A stretch of 64,000 bases of DNA from Terribacillus sp. FSL K6-0262. GTDB taxonomy: Bacteria; Bacillota; Bacilli; Bacillales; Amphibacillaceae. The position numbers were made by a program, and so were the translations under genes. Shown here piece after piece: positions 41,931 to 50,314 of this stretch (its first letter is position 1; every line of letters starts with the position of its first letter). The stretch covers positions 992,001 to 1,056,000 of the forward strand of contig NZ_CP150277.1 of assembly GCF_037977385.1 (NCBI RefSeq), given 5' to 3'. Under the pieces are notes generated by a model that searched no databases, was not told the DNA's origin, and was given only the letters and a program-made list of their open reading frames with translations.

Positions 41931-42316
41931 AAATTATATGCAGTATTATCCTTTCTGTCTACCATTATTTCCTAAAACATTCTTCCATACTTCGACATAT
42001 TCTCCCTCGGAACTACAAATTAACCCCCTATCAACCTATAATCAAACCCCTTACAATATAAGTGAGACAAGTATAATGGCAGGGAGGAAGATGCTGTATG
42101 TTCTTCATGATGAAATGTATATCCCTCTTACATGCTTATAAAAAAGGTGATCCCGGCGGCGCGACCATCCTTCATTCATGTACTCGCTCTTACATCATAT
42201 TTCCACGTATATCATGACTGATTCCAGGAACATCCATACATTCATACATCATTTCATTGGAAACAAAACAGTGCATCATTCCATCGCAGAAGGCTCCCGA
42301 TAAGGGAGCCTTCACT
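41931..42316. other. 386-base stretch without a confirmed gene
   Basis: The stretch holds a plus-strand TATAAT (42072-42077) followed by GGGAGG and a 16-codon ORF (42091-42141, MLYVLHDEMYIPLTCL), then a GC-rich patch near 42150-42165, and a nine-bp hairpin AAGGCTCCC/GGGAGCCTT at 42290-42312 near the stop of the FMN reductase gene. The hairpin lacks a T tract. I cannot show that the short ORF is expressed. Confidence 0.5.
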
Positions 42317-42883
42317 TTAAAAATCATATTCCGCTTCTTTTTTCGCTCGCACGGCTGCTTGTGCTTCCGCCAAGTCAAAAGCATCTTCAACCAGCCGCTG
42401 AAGCCGGAGATGCACATCATCATTCATGATTTTTCCGTTCAGGAAATCCTTTTCTTCCACAAAGACATATGTCGATACAAGATGTGCCTTCATATAGGAC
42501 AGGATTGGTTTCAGCTGCTGCTCTGCCACGAGGAAATGCTTGGCGGATCCGGCAGTGACCACGATACCTGCAACCTTATCACGCAATGCTTGCGGGGGCA
42601 GGAGGTCGAATACATTTTTCAGCGTTCCCGGAATGGATGCTTGGAAAATCGGCGTACCGATAAATAGGATATCAGCTTGCATGATCTGCTTGGTCACATA
42701 TCCCGTATCACCTGGATAGTCCAAGTAGTTTCTCCCATCACTGAATTGAAGCTCATAATCTGCCAAATCCAATAGAACATGTTCCGCATCCGGATAGGCT
42801 TTGACCATTTCTTCCCACAGCAAAGACAATGCCGCTTTTGTCTTCGACCCGACAATCGAGCCTGAAATACCTACGACTTTCAT
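42317..42883 (-). CDS. NAD(P)H-dependent FMN reductase
   Basis: A 188-residue flavodoxin-fold reductase (SsuE/MsuE/LLM-partner type). The FMN phosphate loop is GISGSIVGSKT (about 5-15), with GTPIFQASIPGTLKNVFDLL as the second flavin-binding segment. Its ATG overlaps the stop of the LLM monooxygenase gene by four bases (ATGA), so it is the coupled reductase that supplies reduced FMN to that enzyme. Both are controlled from the HxlR-type operator upstream. Confidence 0.9.
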   Translation of the reverse strand: MKVVGISGSIVGSKTKAALSLLWEEMVKAYPDAEHVLLDLADYELQFSDGRNYLDYPGDTGYVTKQIMQADILFIGTPIFQASIPGTLKNVFDLLPPQALRDKVAGIVVTAGSAKHFLVAEQQLKPILSYMKAHLVSTYVFVEEKDFLNGKIMNDDVHLRLQRLVEDAFDLAEAQAAVRAKKEAEYDF

Positions 42884-43950
42884 TTCTCCGCACCTCCTTG
42901 TTTTGTATATTTCCTTATTGCCGGCAGGATTTCCGAACCGATATATTCGATGTTGCGCTCCATCTTTTCAAAAGGTACACCGCCAAAATCGAGCTGCGCC
43001 AAATAACGCTGATGTCCGAACTGCTCATGCTGGTAAAGAATTTTCTCGATGATCTGCTGCGGACTGCCGACATTGATTATACTCCTATGATCGGCGCCTT
43101 GGGCAAATAACTGTTTCGGGAATCCTTGGCCATTTGTCTTTTTCATACCTTCATTGATATGCGGATAATAATCGCGCAGTGCTTCCTGTGTCGTTTCTGC
43201 CGCATAGAAGAAGCCGGTCGTTGCCACCGGCAGCTGGGCTGGATCAAATCCACGTGCCGTCAATGCTTCCCGGTAAGCATCGATTGTTTGCTTGAATACG
43301 CTAGCTGGGCCGCCAAGCATGGCTACTGTCATCGGAACTCCTGCGTGGCCTGCTTTTATGGCACTGGCTGGCGTTCCTCCAACAGCACGCCAGATCGGCA
43401 AAGAGCCATTGACTGGCCGAGGCAGCACCTCTGCGTTTCGCAATGCCCTGCGGAATTCCCCACTCCAATTGACGATTTCTTCCTCGTTTATTTGAAGAAG
43501 CAGATCGAACTTTTCTTCAAACAGCGCTTCATAATCATGCAGGTCATAGCCCAGCAATTCAAACAGTCCGACCCGGGATGCACGGCCGGCAATCAACTCC
43601 GCCCTTCCATTCGATATCAGGTCGATCGTTGCAAAGTTTTCATACACCCGAACGGGATCTGAGGTACTGATGATAGTCGAGGAACTCCCTATTTTGATTT
43701 TTTCCGTTGCTTGCGCGATAGCTGACAATATGACAGCATGTGCCTGGGATGCAAAGTAGGGCTGATGACTTTCACCAACGCTGAAGAAATCGATCCCCGC
43801 CTGATCTGCCAGCTGAGCCAGACGTATGATCTGCTGGATCCTTTCCTTGGCGGAGATCCGATCTCCTGTTCGCGGATCTGCCAAATGGTCCCCTAATGTG
43901 TAGATGCCGAATTCCATCCCTTTACTTGGATCGATACGATATTTTTCCAT
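42880..43950 (-). CDS. LLM-class flavin-dependent monooxygenase
   Basis: A 356-residue luciferase-like monooxygenase using FMNH2 and O2. The family features are the N-terminal GIYTLGDHLAD, DFFSVGESHQPYFASQAH, GRAELIAGRASRVGLFELLG and PIWRAVGGTPASA. The start at 43950 (MEKYRID) is set by GGGAGACAGGAAT; an upstream ATG lacks a ribosome site. It forms a two-component system with the FMN reductase coded next. Substrate unknown; desulfonation or oxidation of small organics is typical. Confidence 0.9.
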   Translation of the reverse strand: MEKYRIDPSKGMEFGIYTLGDHLADPRTGDRISAKERIQQIIRLAQLADQAGIDFFSVGESHQPYFASQAHAVILSAIAQATEKIKIGSSSTIISTSDPVRVYENFATIDLISNGRAELIAGRASRVGLFELLGYDLHDYEALFEEKFDLLLQINEEEIVNWSGEFRRALRNAEVLPRPVNGSLPIWRAVGGTPASAIKAGHAGVPMTVAMLGGPASVFKQTIDAYREALTARGFDPAQLPVATTGFFYAAETTQEALRDYYPHINEGMKKTNGQGFPKQLFAQGADHRSIINVGSPQQIIEKILYQHEQFGHQRYLAQLDFGGVPFEKMERNIEYIGSEILPAIRKYTKQGGAEK

Positions 43951-43981
43951 ATTCCTGTCTCCCATTACTTATTGTAAAACC

Positions 43982-44009
43982 ATTATCCTCCAAAGCTCAC
44001 TTATTGGAA
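43982..44009 (-). promoter_or_regulatory. promoter of the LLM/FMN-reductase operon
   Basis: TTCCAA (44004-44009) and GATAAT (43982-43987), 16-base spacer on the minus strand. The -35 abuts the HxlR operator, as at the azoreductase gene. Confidence 0.55.
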
Positions 44010-44036
44010 AGTACGCACTTGAAAGTGGTATAGTAT
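44009..44036. promoter_or_regulatory. HxlR-family operator, copy 1 (divergent LLM/hxlR)
   Basis: A 28-bp element with dyad core CACTTGAAAGTG and right flank GGTATAGTAT. It matches the element at 45203-45230 at 26 of 28 positions. It covers the probable plus-strand -10 TATAGT of the regulator gene. Confidence 0.8.
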
Positions 44037-44068
44037 AAAAAAAGATACTGTGGAGAGGGGATAGGAAG

Positions 44069-44437
44069 ATGAAAGAAATGCCTGCAGAAATTGAACCGGA
44101 AATGTGTAAGGTGACAGATGCACTAGGTATCCTTGTCGGGAAATGGAAACCCGTCATCCTGCTGCATCTGCTTAAGAATGGCACGCAGCGCTTCAATGAA
44201 TTGAAACGCAGTTTGCCCGGTATCACGCAGAAGATGCTGACAAACCAGCTGCGTGAATTGGAAGAAGAAGACATCATCGAGCGCAAGGTCTACGCACAGG
44301 TCCCTCCGAAAGTCGAATATTCCATTACTGACTACGGACGAAGCCTCGAACCGATTCTGCATGCGATGCATGAATGGGGAGCCAAGCATACGATTCATAA
44401 ACAATCAAAGAAAAATGAGCAAGCGGAAGCAAAATAA
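44069..44437 (+). CDS. HxlR-family redox/electrophile-sensing regulator (YodB/HypR-like)
   Basis: A 122-residue winged-helix regulator. It has the single conserved N-terminal cysteine Cys13 ([10 protein letters not shown]) used by YodB, CatR and HypR to sense quinones, diamide or hypochlorite, then [12 protein letters not shown] and [20 protein letters not shown] as the recognition part. It is divergent from the LLM/FMN-reductase genes and convergent with the azoreductase gene; matching operators stand before all three. This layout parallels YodB control of AzoR1 in B. subtilis. The exact inducer is unknown. Confidence 0.88.
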   Translation: MKEMPAEIEPEMCKVTDALGILVGKWKPVILLHLLKNGTQRFNELKRSLPGITQKMLTNQLRELEEEDIIERKVYAQVPPKVEYSITDYGRSLEPILHAMHEWGAKHTIHKQSKKNEQAEAK

Positions 44438-44469
44438 AAAAGATGAACTGTCGCCAGTTCATCTTTTTT
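44436..44469. terminator. bidirectional terminator between hxlR and azoR
   Basis: A perfect 15-bp stem (AAAAAAGATGAACTG/CAGTTCATCTTTTTT) with a four-base loop between convergent genes. Confidence 0.92.
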
Positions 44470-44475
44470 CATGGG

Positions 44476-45114
44476 TTATACTTGATTTTTCAAACGTGCT
44501 GCTGCTTCTTTCACCTGTGCAAGACCAGCTTCAATGATGGATGCTGCTTGGTCAGGAGAAGCATTATGTCCTTCGATGATCACTTCGTCAATGATTTCCA
44601 TTCCGAAGATACCACCGAATACATTACGCATGTAGTTCAGGGACATATCCATCGGTGCAGCTTCAGGTGCAGAGTATACGCCTCCGCGTGCATTCAGGAA
44701 GATCGCTTTCTTATCAGTCATCAATTGGATCATGTTGCCTTCTGCATCATACTTGAATGCAAAACCAGCAGCATACACGTAATCGATGAATGTCTGCAAT
44801 TTAGCTGGAATCGTCAAGTTCCAAAGCGGGAATGCAAATACAACAACATCAGCTGCTGTCAAAAGATCCATCGCTTTTTGTTTTGCAGCCAACAGACGCT
44901 GCTCTGTATCATTCAGTTCCGCACCGTTTTGTACTTTACCGAAAGCATCGAACAACTCTTGGCCGAAGTATGGTGTATCCTCTGCGAACACATCATAAGT
45001 AGTGACAGAAAGATTTTCCGCACCTTCAATTTCATGCATGAAAGTTTCATACATTTTACTGGAAATCGCCTCGGAAGCCGGGCGGTTATTTGCTTTGACT
45101 ACTAATACGTTCAT
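44476..45114 (-). CDS. azoR: FMN-dependent NADH:quinone/azo oxidoreductase AzoR
   Basis: A 212-residue flavodoxin-like azoreductase. The N-terminal VLVVKANNRP, FAFPLWNLTIPAKLQTFIDY (flavin-binding) and NARGGVYSAP motifs are those of AzoR1/AcpD. It reduces quinones and azo compounds with two-electron transfer from NADH, protecting against electrophile stress. An HxlR-type operator lies 89 bases upstream overlapping its -35, so induction by quinone-like stress is expected. Confidence 0.93.
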   Translation of the reverse strand: MNVLVVKANNRPASEAISSKMYETFMHEIEGAENLSVTTYDVFAEDTPYFGQELFDAFGKVQNGAELNDTEQRLLAAKQKAMDLLTAADVVVFAFPLWNLTIPAKLQTFIDYVYAAGFAFKYDAEGNMIQLMTDKKAIFLNARGGVYSAPEAAPMDMSLNYMRNVFGGIFGMEIIDEVIIEGHNASPDQAASIIEAGLAQVKEAAARLKNQV

Positions 45115-45175
45115 TCCGTAAAACCTCCGTTATTCCCCATTCAGGATTCGTATTCCCCTAAATCCCCTGCCATCC

Positions 45176-45204
45176 ATTATCAAGTTTTTTATATGATTCA
45201 ACAA
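45176..45204 (-). promoter_or_regulatory. promoter of azoR
   Basis: TTGTTG (45199-45204) and GATAAT (45176-45181), 17-base spacer on the minus strand; same placement relative to the operator as at the LLM operon. Confidence 0.6.
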
Positions 45205-45230
45205 GTACGCACTTAAAAGTGGCATAGTAT
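45203..45230. promoter_or_regulatory. HxlR-family operator, copy 2 (azoR)
   Basis: A 28-bp element with dyad core CACTTAAAAGTG and right flank GGCATAGTAT, nearly identical to copy 1. It overlaps the azoR -35. Confidence 0.8.
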
Positions 45231-45256
45231 CTTTTATGATACCATTGGGGAAAACA

Positions 45257-45282
45257 GCAAAAAAGCAGCCTGTACGGCTGCC
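45257..45282 (-). terminator. terminator after the DUF3231 gene
   Basis: Stem GCAGCC/GGCTGC with a five-base loop and T6 on the minus strand. Confidence 0.8.
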
Positions 45283-45287
45283 TCGCT

Positions 45288-45794
45288 TTAGTCCTTTTTC
45301 TCCTGATGCAATGGTGGCGGGATCAACCAGCCCTTTTCCTTCAGTAGCTTCAGGAACTTTGCACCTAGCATCGCTTTATTTGTATGGAACTGTCCAAACA
45401 TCATAGCTACATCTTCCCTGATGGCCTGCCCCATCATCGTACTGCAGCTGACAAGGCCGGCAGCAACACCTGCCGATGCAGTAGCTGCTACATCCGGGTC
45501 GATAAAACGCGCACCGACCGGGATCGATTCAAGATCCACTTTGGGCGGCTCCGGTGCTGCCGGAGGCAGTGCGACGCCATTTGCCCTCAGTATTTCCGAT
45601 ACCTGCTTGACCTCTGCCTGCGCTCCATCAATTGCTTCACCAAGCAATTTCTTCAAATCGTCATCGCCGACATGATTCAAAAGCATTTGATGATTGGCAA
45701 TCATCTTATTTCCTGCCAGAACAAATGACCATAACCCAAATACTTCACCATAATGCAATGGCTCATCCTGCGGGTTTCCGCTCAAGATTCCCAT
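45288..45794 (-). CDS. DUF3231 family protein
   Basis: A 168-residue soluble protein of the DUF3231 family, helical and ferritin-like in pattern: GILSGNPQDEPLHYGEVFGL at the start, FVLAGNKMIANHQMLLNHV and later ATASAGVAAGLVSCSTMMGQA. Family members are common in Bacillaceae and some occur in spore-associated contexts; function unknown. AGGAGG six bases before the ATG at 45794 decides the start against two upstream options. It is monocistronic. Confidence 0.85.
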   Translation of the reverse strand: MGILSGNPQDEPLHYGEVFGLWSFVLAGNKMIANHQMLLNHVGDDDLKKLLGEAIDGAQAEVKQVSEILRANGVALPPAAPEPPKVDLESIPVGARFIDPDVAATASAGVAAGLVSCSTMMGQAIREDVAMMFGQFHTNKAMLGAKFLKLLKEKGWLIPPPLHQEKKD

Positions 45795-45883
45795 CTTCAT
45801 CCTCCTAAACAAGTTCATACTCGTGCCGCCTTTCCCTTGCACAAGCTTTAGGATGAGCCAAATAAGGAAAAATCATGTATAAA

Positions 45884-45905
45884 AAGCTGGCCCATAAGCC
45901 AGCTT
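45884..45905 (-). terminator. terminator after the NmrA-type gene
   Basis: Eight-bp stem AAGCTGGC/GCCAGCTT, six-base loop, T-rich tail on the minus strand. Confidence 0.82.
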
Positions 45906-45909
45906 CCCT

Positions 45910-46770
45910 CTAAGCTTGTTCTTTTATTGCCTCGATTCCTTTACGAAGCGGTGTCAATGGTCTGCCAAGTAATTTTTCAAAATCATCGCTTGGTACTTCC
46001 AAGGCACCTTCCCGGATTCCTTTTTGGATATCGACGAGCATCGGAAGAAGGAACTCCGGAACACCTGCTTCTTTCATGATTCGTGCATATGCTTGGTCAT
46101 CGACTTGCTGCAGCTGGACATCCTTGCCAAGGACCTCCCCTGCTTCTGCGGCGATTTCCTCCTGGCTAAGCAGTGGGCCGGAAAGCTCATAAATCTTGTT
46201 TTCATGACCTTCCCCGGTCAGTACAGCTGCTGCAGCTTCAGCATAGTCCTGCTGCAGGGCCCAGCCTACTTTCCCATCTCCCGCAGACGTTACCCACGGT
46301 GCACCAGCCAGCACACCTTGAACACTTGCCGCTTCATTCTCAAAATACCAATTATTTCGCAGGAAAGCATAAGGAATCCCTGTATCCATGATTGCTTGCT
46401 CTGTTGCCTTATGCGTCGGAGCCAGGAATAAATCACTTTCCTGCGCATTTACAAGACTTGTGTAAGCAATGAATTTCACATTTGCCCTTACAGCTGCCTC
46501 CACCGCTTGTGTATGCTGACGAATCCGTGTTTCATTGTCTCCATCTGCGGATATGAGCAAAAGACGATCGATTCCGGCAAACGCTTCATCCAGGGAAGCG
46601 GGTTCATCGAAATCCCCGCGGCGCACCTCCACTCCCTTGGCACGAAGGGAATCTGCTTTCCCTGGATTGCGGACACTTACCGCGATGTTCTCCGAAGGAA
46701 CCGTTTCCATCAGTTTCTTTACAACTTTGCTGCCAAGCTTACCAGTGGCGCCAGTTACCAGCATTTTCAT
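45910..46770 (-). CDS. NmrA-family NAD(P)H-dependent quinone oxidoreductase-like protein
   Basis: A 286-residue atypical SDR. The NADPH motif VTGATGKLGSKVVKKL lies at the N-terminus, and PYAFLRNNWYFEN with QQDYAEAAAAVLTG places it with YtfG/QorB-type quinone reductases. GGAGGTTATACAT sets the start at 46770. It has its own consensus promoter. Quinone detoxification would fit the neighbouring azoreductase but the HxlR operator is not repeated here. Confidence 0.85.
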   Translation of the reverse strand: MKMLVTGATGKLGSKVVKKLMETVPSENIAVSVRNPGKADSLRAKGVEVRRGDFDEPASLDEAFAGIDRLLLISADGDNETRIRQHTQAVEAAVRANVKFIAYTSLVNAQESDLFLAPTHKATEQAIMDTGIPYAFLRNNWYFENEAASVQGVLAGAPWVTSAGDGKVGWALQQDYAEAAAAVLTGEGHENKIYELSGPLLSQEEIAAEAGEVLGKDVQLQQVDDQAYARIMKEAGVPEFLLPMLVDIQKGIREGALEVPSDDFEKLLGRPLTPLRKGIEAIKEQA

Positions 46771-46816
46771 ATGTATAACCTCCACATTCATGTACTTATC
46801 ACCGCTACTTGTAATC

Positions 46817-46845
46817 AATATAGTTACTGGTTTGCTTTTTGTCAA
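46817..46845 (-). promoter_or_regulatory. promoter of the NmrA-type gene
   Basis: TTGACA (46840-46845) and TATATT (46817-46822) with a 17-base spacer. A GTAA-N9-TTAC dyad overlaps the -10 and could be an operator. Confidence 0.75.
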
Positions 46846-46981
46846 ACAGAATGACTTTGGCATATTCCTAAAAACGAAAAAGATTAATCCCAGGAGAAAG
46901 TGTCACTCTCTGTTAAACTTTAATCGCTGACGCATAGCTCATCACGATCAGGATGCCTTTCGAGCAATCACACGAAAAATC

Positions 46982-47548
46982 TCATGAAGTCACCCGCACA
47001 TAATAACCGTCCGGATCAATCACTCGAAAATCAAGCTTTCCCCATGGCCGGGCAATGATTTTCGATTCAATATGGTCTGGGTAAATATTTTTGAATTTGT
47101 TGTATACCATCTCCACGTCATCGACAGGAAGGATCAGTTCCACACCTTTGCCTTTCCTGGATTCAGCCATTGAAGCAAAATAGTGATCAGCATGCAATAC
47201 AGCTTCGTCTGTAAGCAATAGGGACCCGCTACCTTCAGCCTTAAATAGGGCGCTTTTCTCGTCATGCGCGGTGCATCCCTTCCCCAACAGACATCGATAG
47301 AAAACAACAGATGCAGATAGCTTGTGCACGAACAATTCGATTTTGAACATCCAAATCACCACCACTCTGCTGCTTTCACCAAAACCAATCTGAAATATCC
47401 AATAATCTTCTGTCTGCGCCATATGCTCGATTACCCAGGAAATTGTATTAGGATAAGCATTCGCATTCCATTGCTTCGGCGTGAGCTCCTGCAAATAAGG
47501 AATGAGAATTTTCCTGACATCATTTCGATAGGCAAACACGAAAATCAA
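46982..47548 (-). CDS. chimeric protein: truncated DinB-like N-terminus fused to a VOC domain
   Basis: The frame of 188 residues has two unrelated parts. Residues about 5-57 (AYRNDVRKILIPYLQELTPK, then SWVIEHMAQTEDYWIFQIGF) match the first two helices of DinB/DUF664 proteins, which are normally about 165 residues. From about residue 67 (MFKIELFVHKLSASVVFYRC) it is a complete VOC/glyoxalase-like domain ending LDFRVIDPDGYYVRVTS. The VOC part has its own potential ATG at 47350 but only a poor ribosome site. AGGAGGGAG precedes the TTG/GTG starts at the 5' end. A deletion that joined two adjacent genes is the simplest explanation. Confidence 0.7.
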   Translation of the reverse strand: MIFVFAYRNDVRKILIPYLQELTPKQWNANAYPNTISWVIEHMAQTEDYWIFQIGFGESSRVVVIWMFKIELFVHKLSASVVFYRCLLGKGCTAHDEKSALFKAEGSGSLLLTDEAVLHADHYFASMAESRKGKGVELILPVDDVEMVYNKFKNIYPDHIESKIIARPWGKLDFRVIDPDGYYVRVTS

Positions 47549-47637
47549 CTCCCTCCTAGAGGAAATATTATATCCATACAGACAATAATCCTTCCCAATC
47601 CCCTATTTTTCTCGACCATTGACGTTAAACGAATAAA

Positions 47638-47659
47638 AGCTGGAGGATACCCTCCAGCT
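47638..47659 (-). terminator. terminator of the M20/DUF3100 operon
   Basis: Nine-bp stem AGCTGGAGG/CCTCCAGCT, loop ATAC, followed by TTTATT on the minus strand. Confidence 0.85.
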
Positions 47660-48144
47660 CATTTGCCTGCCAGAAACAGACCCAGCTCTGATAGCAGCGC
47701 ACTCCCGACATATGTCCCCGTAAAGACGAACACCGCGACGATACCGACCTTCCAGGACGTCTTGCGCAAATCGACCAAACGATCCACCACTGAAATCCCG
47801 GCAAATGTGAGAATCGGAGTCGTAATGGAAAGGAAATCAACATAGCCGATTGCCTCGACAAAGAAATCAAAGCACATGCACAGAATAAGGGATGTGACAG
47901 CTACCCATCCAAGCATCGGGAATTCCCGCAGAAACTTCAAAGGTGCTTTTTTCATCAAATCCGACAGCAGTACACCAATCATCGAAAATAACCATAATGT
48001 CAGCAGCCCCATGATTGTCATCCATTCGACTGGTGTGGAATCAGGGTTCTTCAGCAGCTTGATTTGCTGGGTGAATAGGATCAAAGCCGCACTAAGCAAA
48101 ATGATAAGTCCATATTTCACGTATTTATTCAGCTGCATGGACAT
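47659..48144 (-). CDS. small membrane protein of the DUF3100 operon
   Basis: A 161-residue protein with four to five predicted helices (YGLIILLSAALILFTQQI; WMTIMGLLTLWLFSMIGVLL; MLGWVAVTSLILCMCFDFFV; VGIVAVFVFTGTYVGSALL). It overlaps the end of the DUF3100 gene by 20 bases, so it is coupled to it and probably forms one transport complex. I do not recognise a named family with confidence. Confidence 0.65.
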   Translation of the reverse strand: MSMQLNKYVKYGLIILLSAALILFTQQIKLLKNPDSTPVEWMTIMGLLTLWLFSMIGVLLSDLMKKAPLKFLREFPMLGWVAVTSLILCMCFDFFVEAIGYVDFLSITTPILTFAGISVVDRLVDLRKTSWKVGIVAVFVFTGTYVGSALLSELGLFLAGK

Positions 48145-48956
48145 CGGGTGGCACCCCCTGCTGTTTTTTCTTTTTTGTCAGTTTGTTGTAAAGGAAACGC
48201 TGCAGCGGTACGGCTAGGAACACCATCGTGAATGTTCCCAGGAAGCTTGTAAGCAATTGACTTGCAGCAGCATATCCAAGGATGGTGCTTTCCATTTCAG
48301 GGACACGCTCGATCAATGTAGCAGAGGAAGCAGTCATCATACTCGCGGAGCCAACTCCGGATGCCATCGCCAATGCTTCCACGCGGAAGCCGATATCCAG
48401 CATGATCGGCGCAATCAGGCTGAAGAAAATGGTCCCGAATAGCGTCCCGATTATATAGAGCGACAGCACTCCCCCGTCCCTCTTTTGATTCGAGTGTGTA
48501 TTTTTCCGAGATGTAAGCGAGCTCTCCTTCACGCCCAAGACCGAGCGTCGCCCCGATTGCTTCACGGCGCAAGCCTATCAGCAGCGCCACAGGCAGACCC
48601 AATAACACCGTTCCAAGATTGCCGAGTTCCTGGGCAATGAAGACCCAACCGACATTCAGGATTTCCTTTAGCTGGGGAGCGACATCTGCCCCATATCTAG
48701 CCATCAGCGGCAGCATGATGAAAATCAGATACTTGCTGGAGAATTGAACGTTCGCCTTGCTGTATATTTTTTGCAGGAATCCTTTGCGAAATATCGGCAA
48801 GCCGAGAATCATCGTAATCAAAATAGCAAAAGCAAGCGGCAGCAAAGAAATGGAGAATGCACCTAATGATAAGGATTGTGTCCCGATCATTTCTGCTGCG
48901 GTAATGACGATAAGTGCAAAGATAAGTAAAATGGCATAATTACGCTTCAATCCCAT
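48125..48956 (-). pseudogene. DUF3100 membrane protein, frameshifted
   Basis: Two frames together encode one DUF3100-type membrane protein of about 276 residues. The first part (from 48956, GLKRNYAILLIFALIVITAA) reads through REAIGATLGLGREGELAYIS to SKEGRG, then leaves the frame; the second part resumes as GVLSLYIIGTLFGTIFFSLI and ends at 48125. The join falls at a run of five G (C5 at 48471-48475 on the plus strand), where four would restore one frame. A sequencing error, a recent mutation or slippage can all explain this. The start overlaps the M20 gene by 17 bases. Confidence 0.8.
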
Positions 48957-50214
48957 ATTCCCCCTTCTCCCCCAAAATGTCTTGGATCTGCCTTACATAC
49001 TGCTGATAAGTCCTTTTATACAGCTTGCTTCTATCAATCTTGCCATTCATTTTTTCCAGTACTTGGTATAGGAATCGCGGAAAGATTTCATAGATATATT
49101 CCGGATCAATGTCGATGAAATCATCACCATGGATCGTACCGGTAAAACCGCTGTAGCCGATTTGGATGCAGGGCATCATGAACGATAGATCCCCGATATC
49201 GCCAGCAGCACTGATGCTGTTGCCCTCGAGAATCGCCTCGATTTGTTCATTCTCTTCAAAAGCAGCTTTTACGAAGGTGGACAAATAACGGTCCTGCTGG
49301 AATGGCAGATACCCCATTTGTGTATCGATGTCCACTTCGCCCTGCAGTGCCATTGCACTGCCTTGTGCTGCAGCATCCAAGCGCTTTGCGACAGTTTGCA
49401 TATACGGAGTTGAGAGTGTACGTAAATCCGTGCCGACTTTAATATGATTCGGGATGACATTCGTCGACATATCCGATTCCATCACTATCGGATTGAGACG
49501 GACTTTTTCCTTTTCATCCAGCTGTTGACGCCCTAAACTGATCGCCGTGTGGAACAAAGTGGACATATTATAAGCGTTTATGGAAGAAAAAGGATCGAAA
49601 CCGGCATGCGTTGATCTGCCTTTGAACGTGTATCGCTTATATAAAAATCCTGCTAAATCACAATCGATTTCAATCGTCCTTTTCGCAAATTCCCCGCCGA
49701 TTGCATGAACACAGATGCTCACATCAATATCATCGAAAATACCAAGCTTCATCGCTTCGGGTTTGCCGCCATAATGGGTGATGACGCCCTTTTGGATCAG
49801 TTCATCACGATAAGCAAGGTCCAGGTATTCCTCAGCCGGAACGAAAATGAAACTCAGCGTGAAATCGAATTGTTCATATGCTTTCGCTTCGACTAGCTGC
49901 CGATAAAGTGCCAGTGCGATGGCAACTTGCGTGTAATGGCCGCAGTTGTGAGCTGCTCCCGTTTCTGGGTCTGAGCGGAAATGTGAAGGTGCATAGACGG
50001 CATCCAGCTCAGCCAAAAAAGCAATATGCATAGGCTTCCCTTCTCCAAGTGTCGTCCGCAGACCAGTAGTACTGAACTCCTGAATGATGCTTTCCGGATT
50101 GCAGTCCTTCAGAAAATCGATCACAATTTGTTTAGTGCGATCCTCCTTGTACCCCAACTCCGGGTTTGCGTAAATGGATTCCCCCAACTTCCTGATTTGC
50201 TCGTATGCACTCAA
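48940..50214 (-). CDS. M20-family amidohydrolase/peptidase (AbgA/AbgB-like)
   Basis: A 424-residue cytoplasmic zinc-dependent hydrolase of the M20D type, related to aminobenzoyl-glutamate and amino-acid amidohydrolases. Metal-binding features: AAHNCGHYTQV, VPAEEYLDL and ICVHAIGGEF; the C-terminal GTIHGDDFIDIDPEY is typical. The start is probably a TTG at 50214, after CGGAGG; no ATG fits. It overlaps the DUF3100 gene by 17 bases. The pairing of an amidohydrolase with a membrane transporter suggests uptake and cleavage of an N-acyl substrate. Confidence 0.85.
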   Translation of the reverse strand: MSAYEQIRKLGESIYANPELGYKEDRTKQIVIDFLKDCNPESIIQEFSTTGLRTTLGEGKPMHIAFLAELDAVYAPSHFRSDPETGAAHNCGHYTQVAIALALYRQLVEAKAYEQFDFTLSFIFVPAEEYLDLAYRDELIQKGVITHYGGKPEAMKLGIFDDIDVSICVHAIGGEFAKRTIEIDCDLAGFLYKRYTFKGRSTHAGFDPFSSINAYNMSTLFHTAISLGRQQLDEKEKVRLNPIVMESDMSTNVIPNHIKVGTDLRTLSTPYMQTVAKRLDAAAQGSAMALQGEVDIDTQMGYLPFQQDRYLSTFVKAAFEENEQIEAILEGNSISAAGDIGDLSFMMPCIQIGYSGFTGTIHGDDFIDIDPEYIYEIFPRFLYQVLEKMNGKIDRSKLYKRTYQQYVRQIQDILGEKGEYGIEA

Positions 50215-50314
50215 CAGAAAAAAACGCCTCCGTTTAATAAAAATTTCAACAATTAAGATTAATTTAACTATCATGACGAAGAAAGTCAATAGAAAATCTA
50301 TAATTAACTAACCA

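Noticed and set aside
42091..42141. 16-codon ORF with TATAAT and GGGAGG upstream
   Set aside because: Very short, spacing of only three bases from GGAGG to ATG, no recognisable peptide family; kept only as a note on the gap.
42290..42312. hairpin AAGGCTCCC/GGGAGCCTT as a terminator
   Set aside because: Perfect stem but no T tract on either side, so termination is uncertain; not listed as a terminator.
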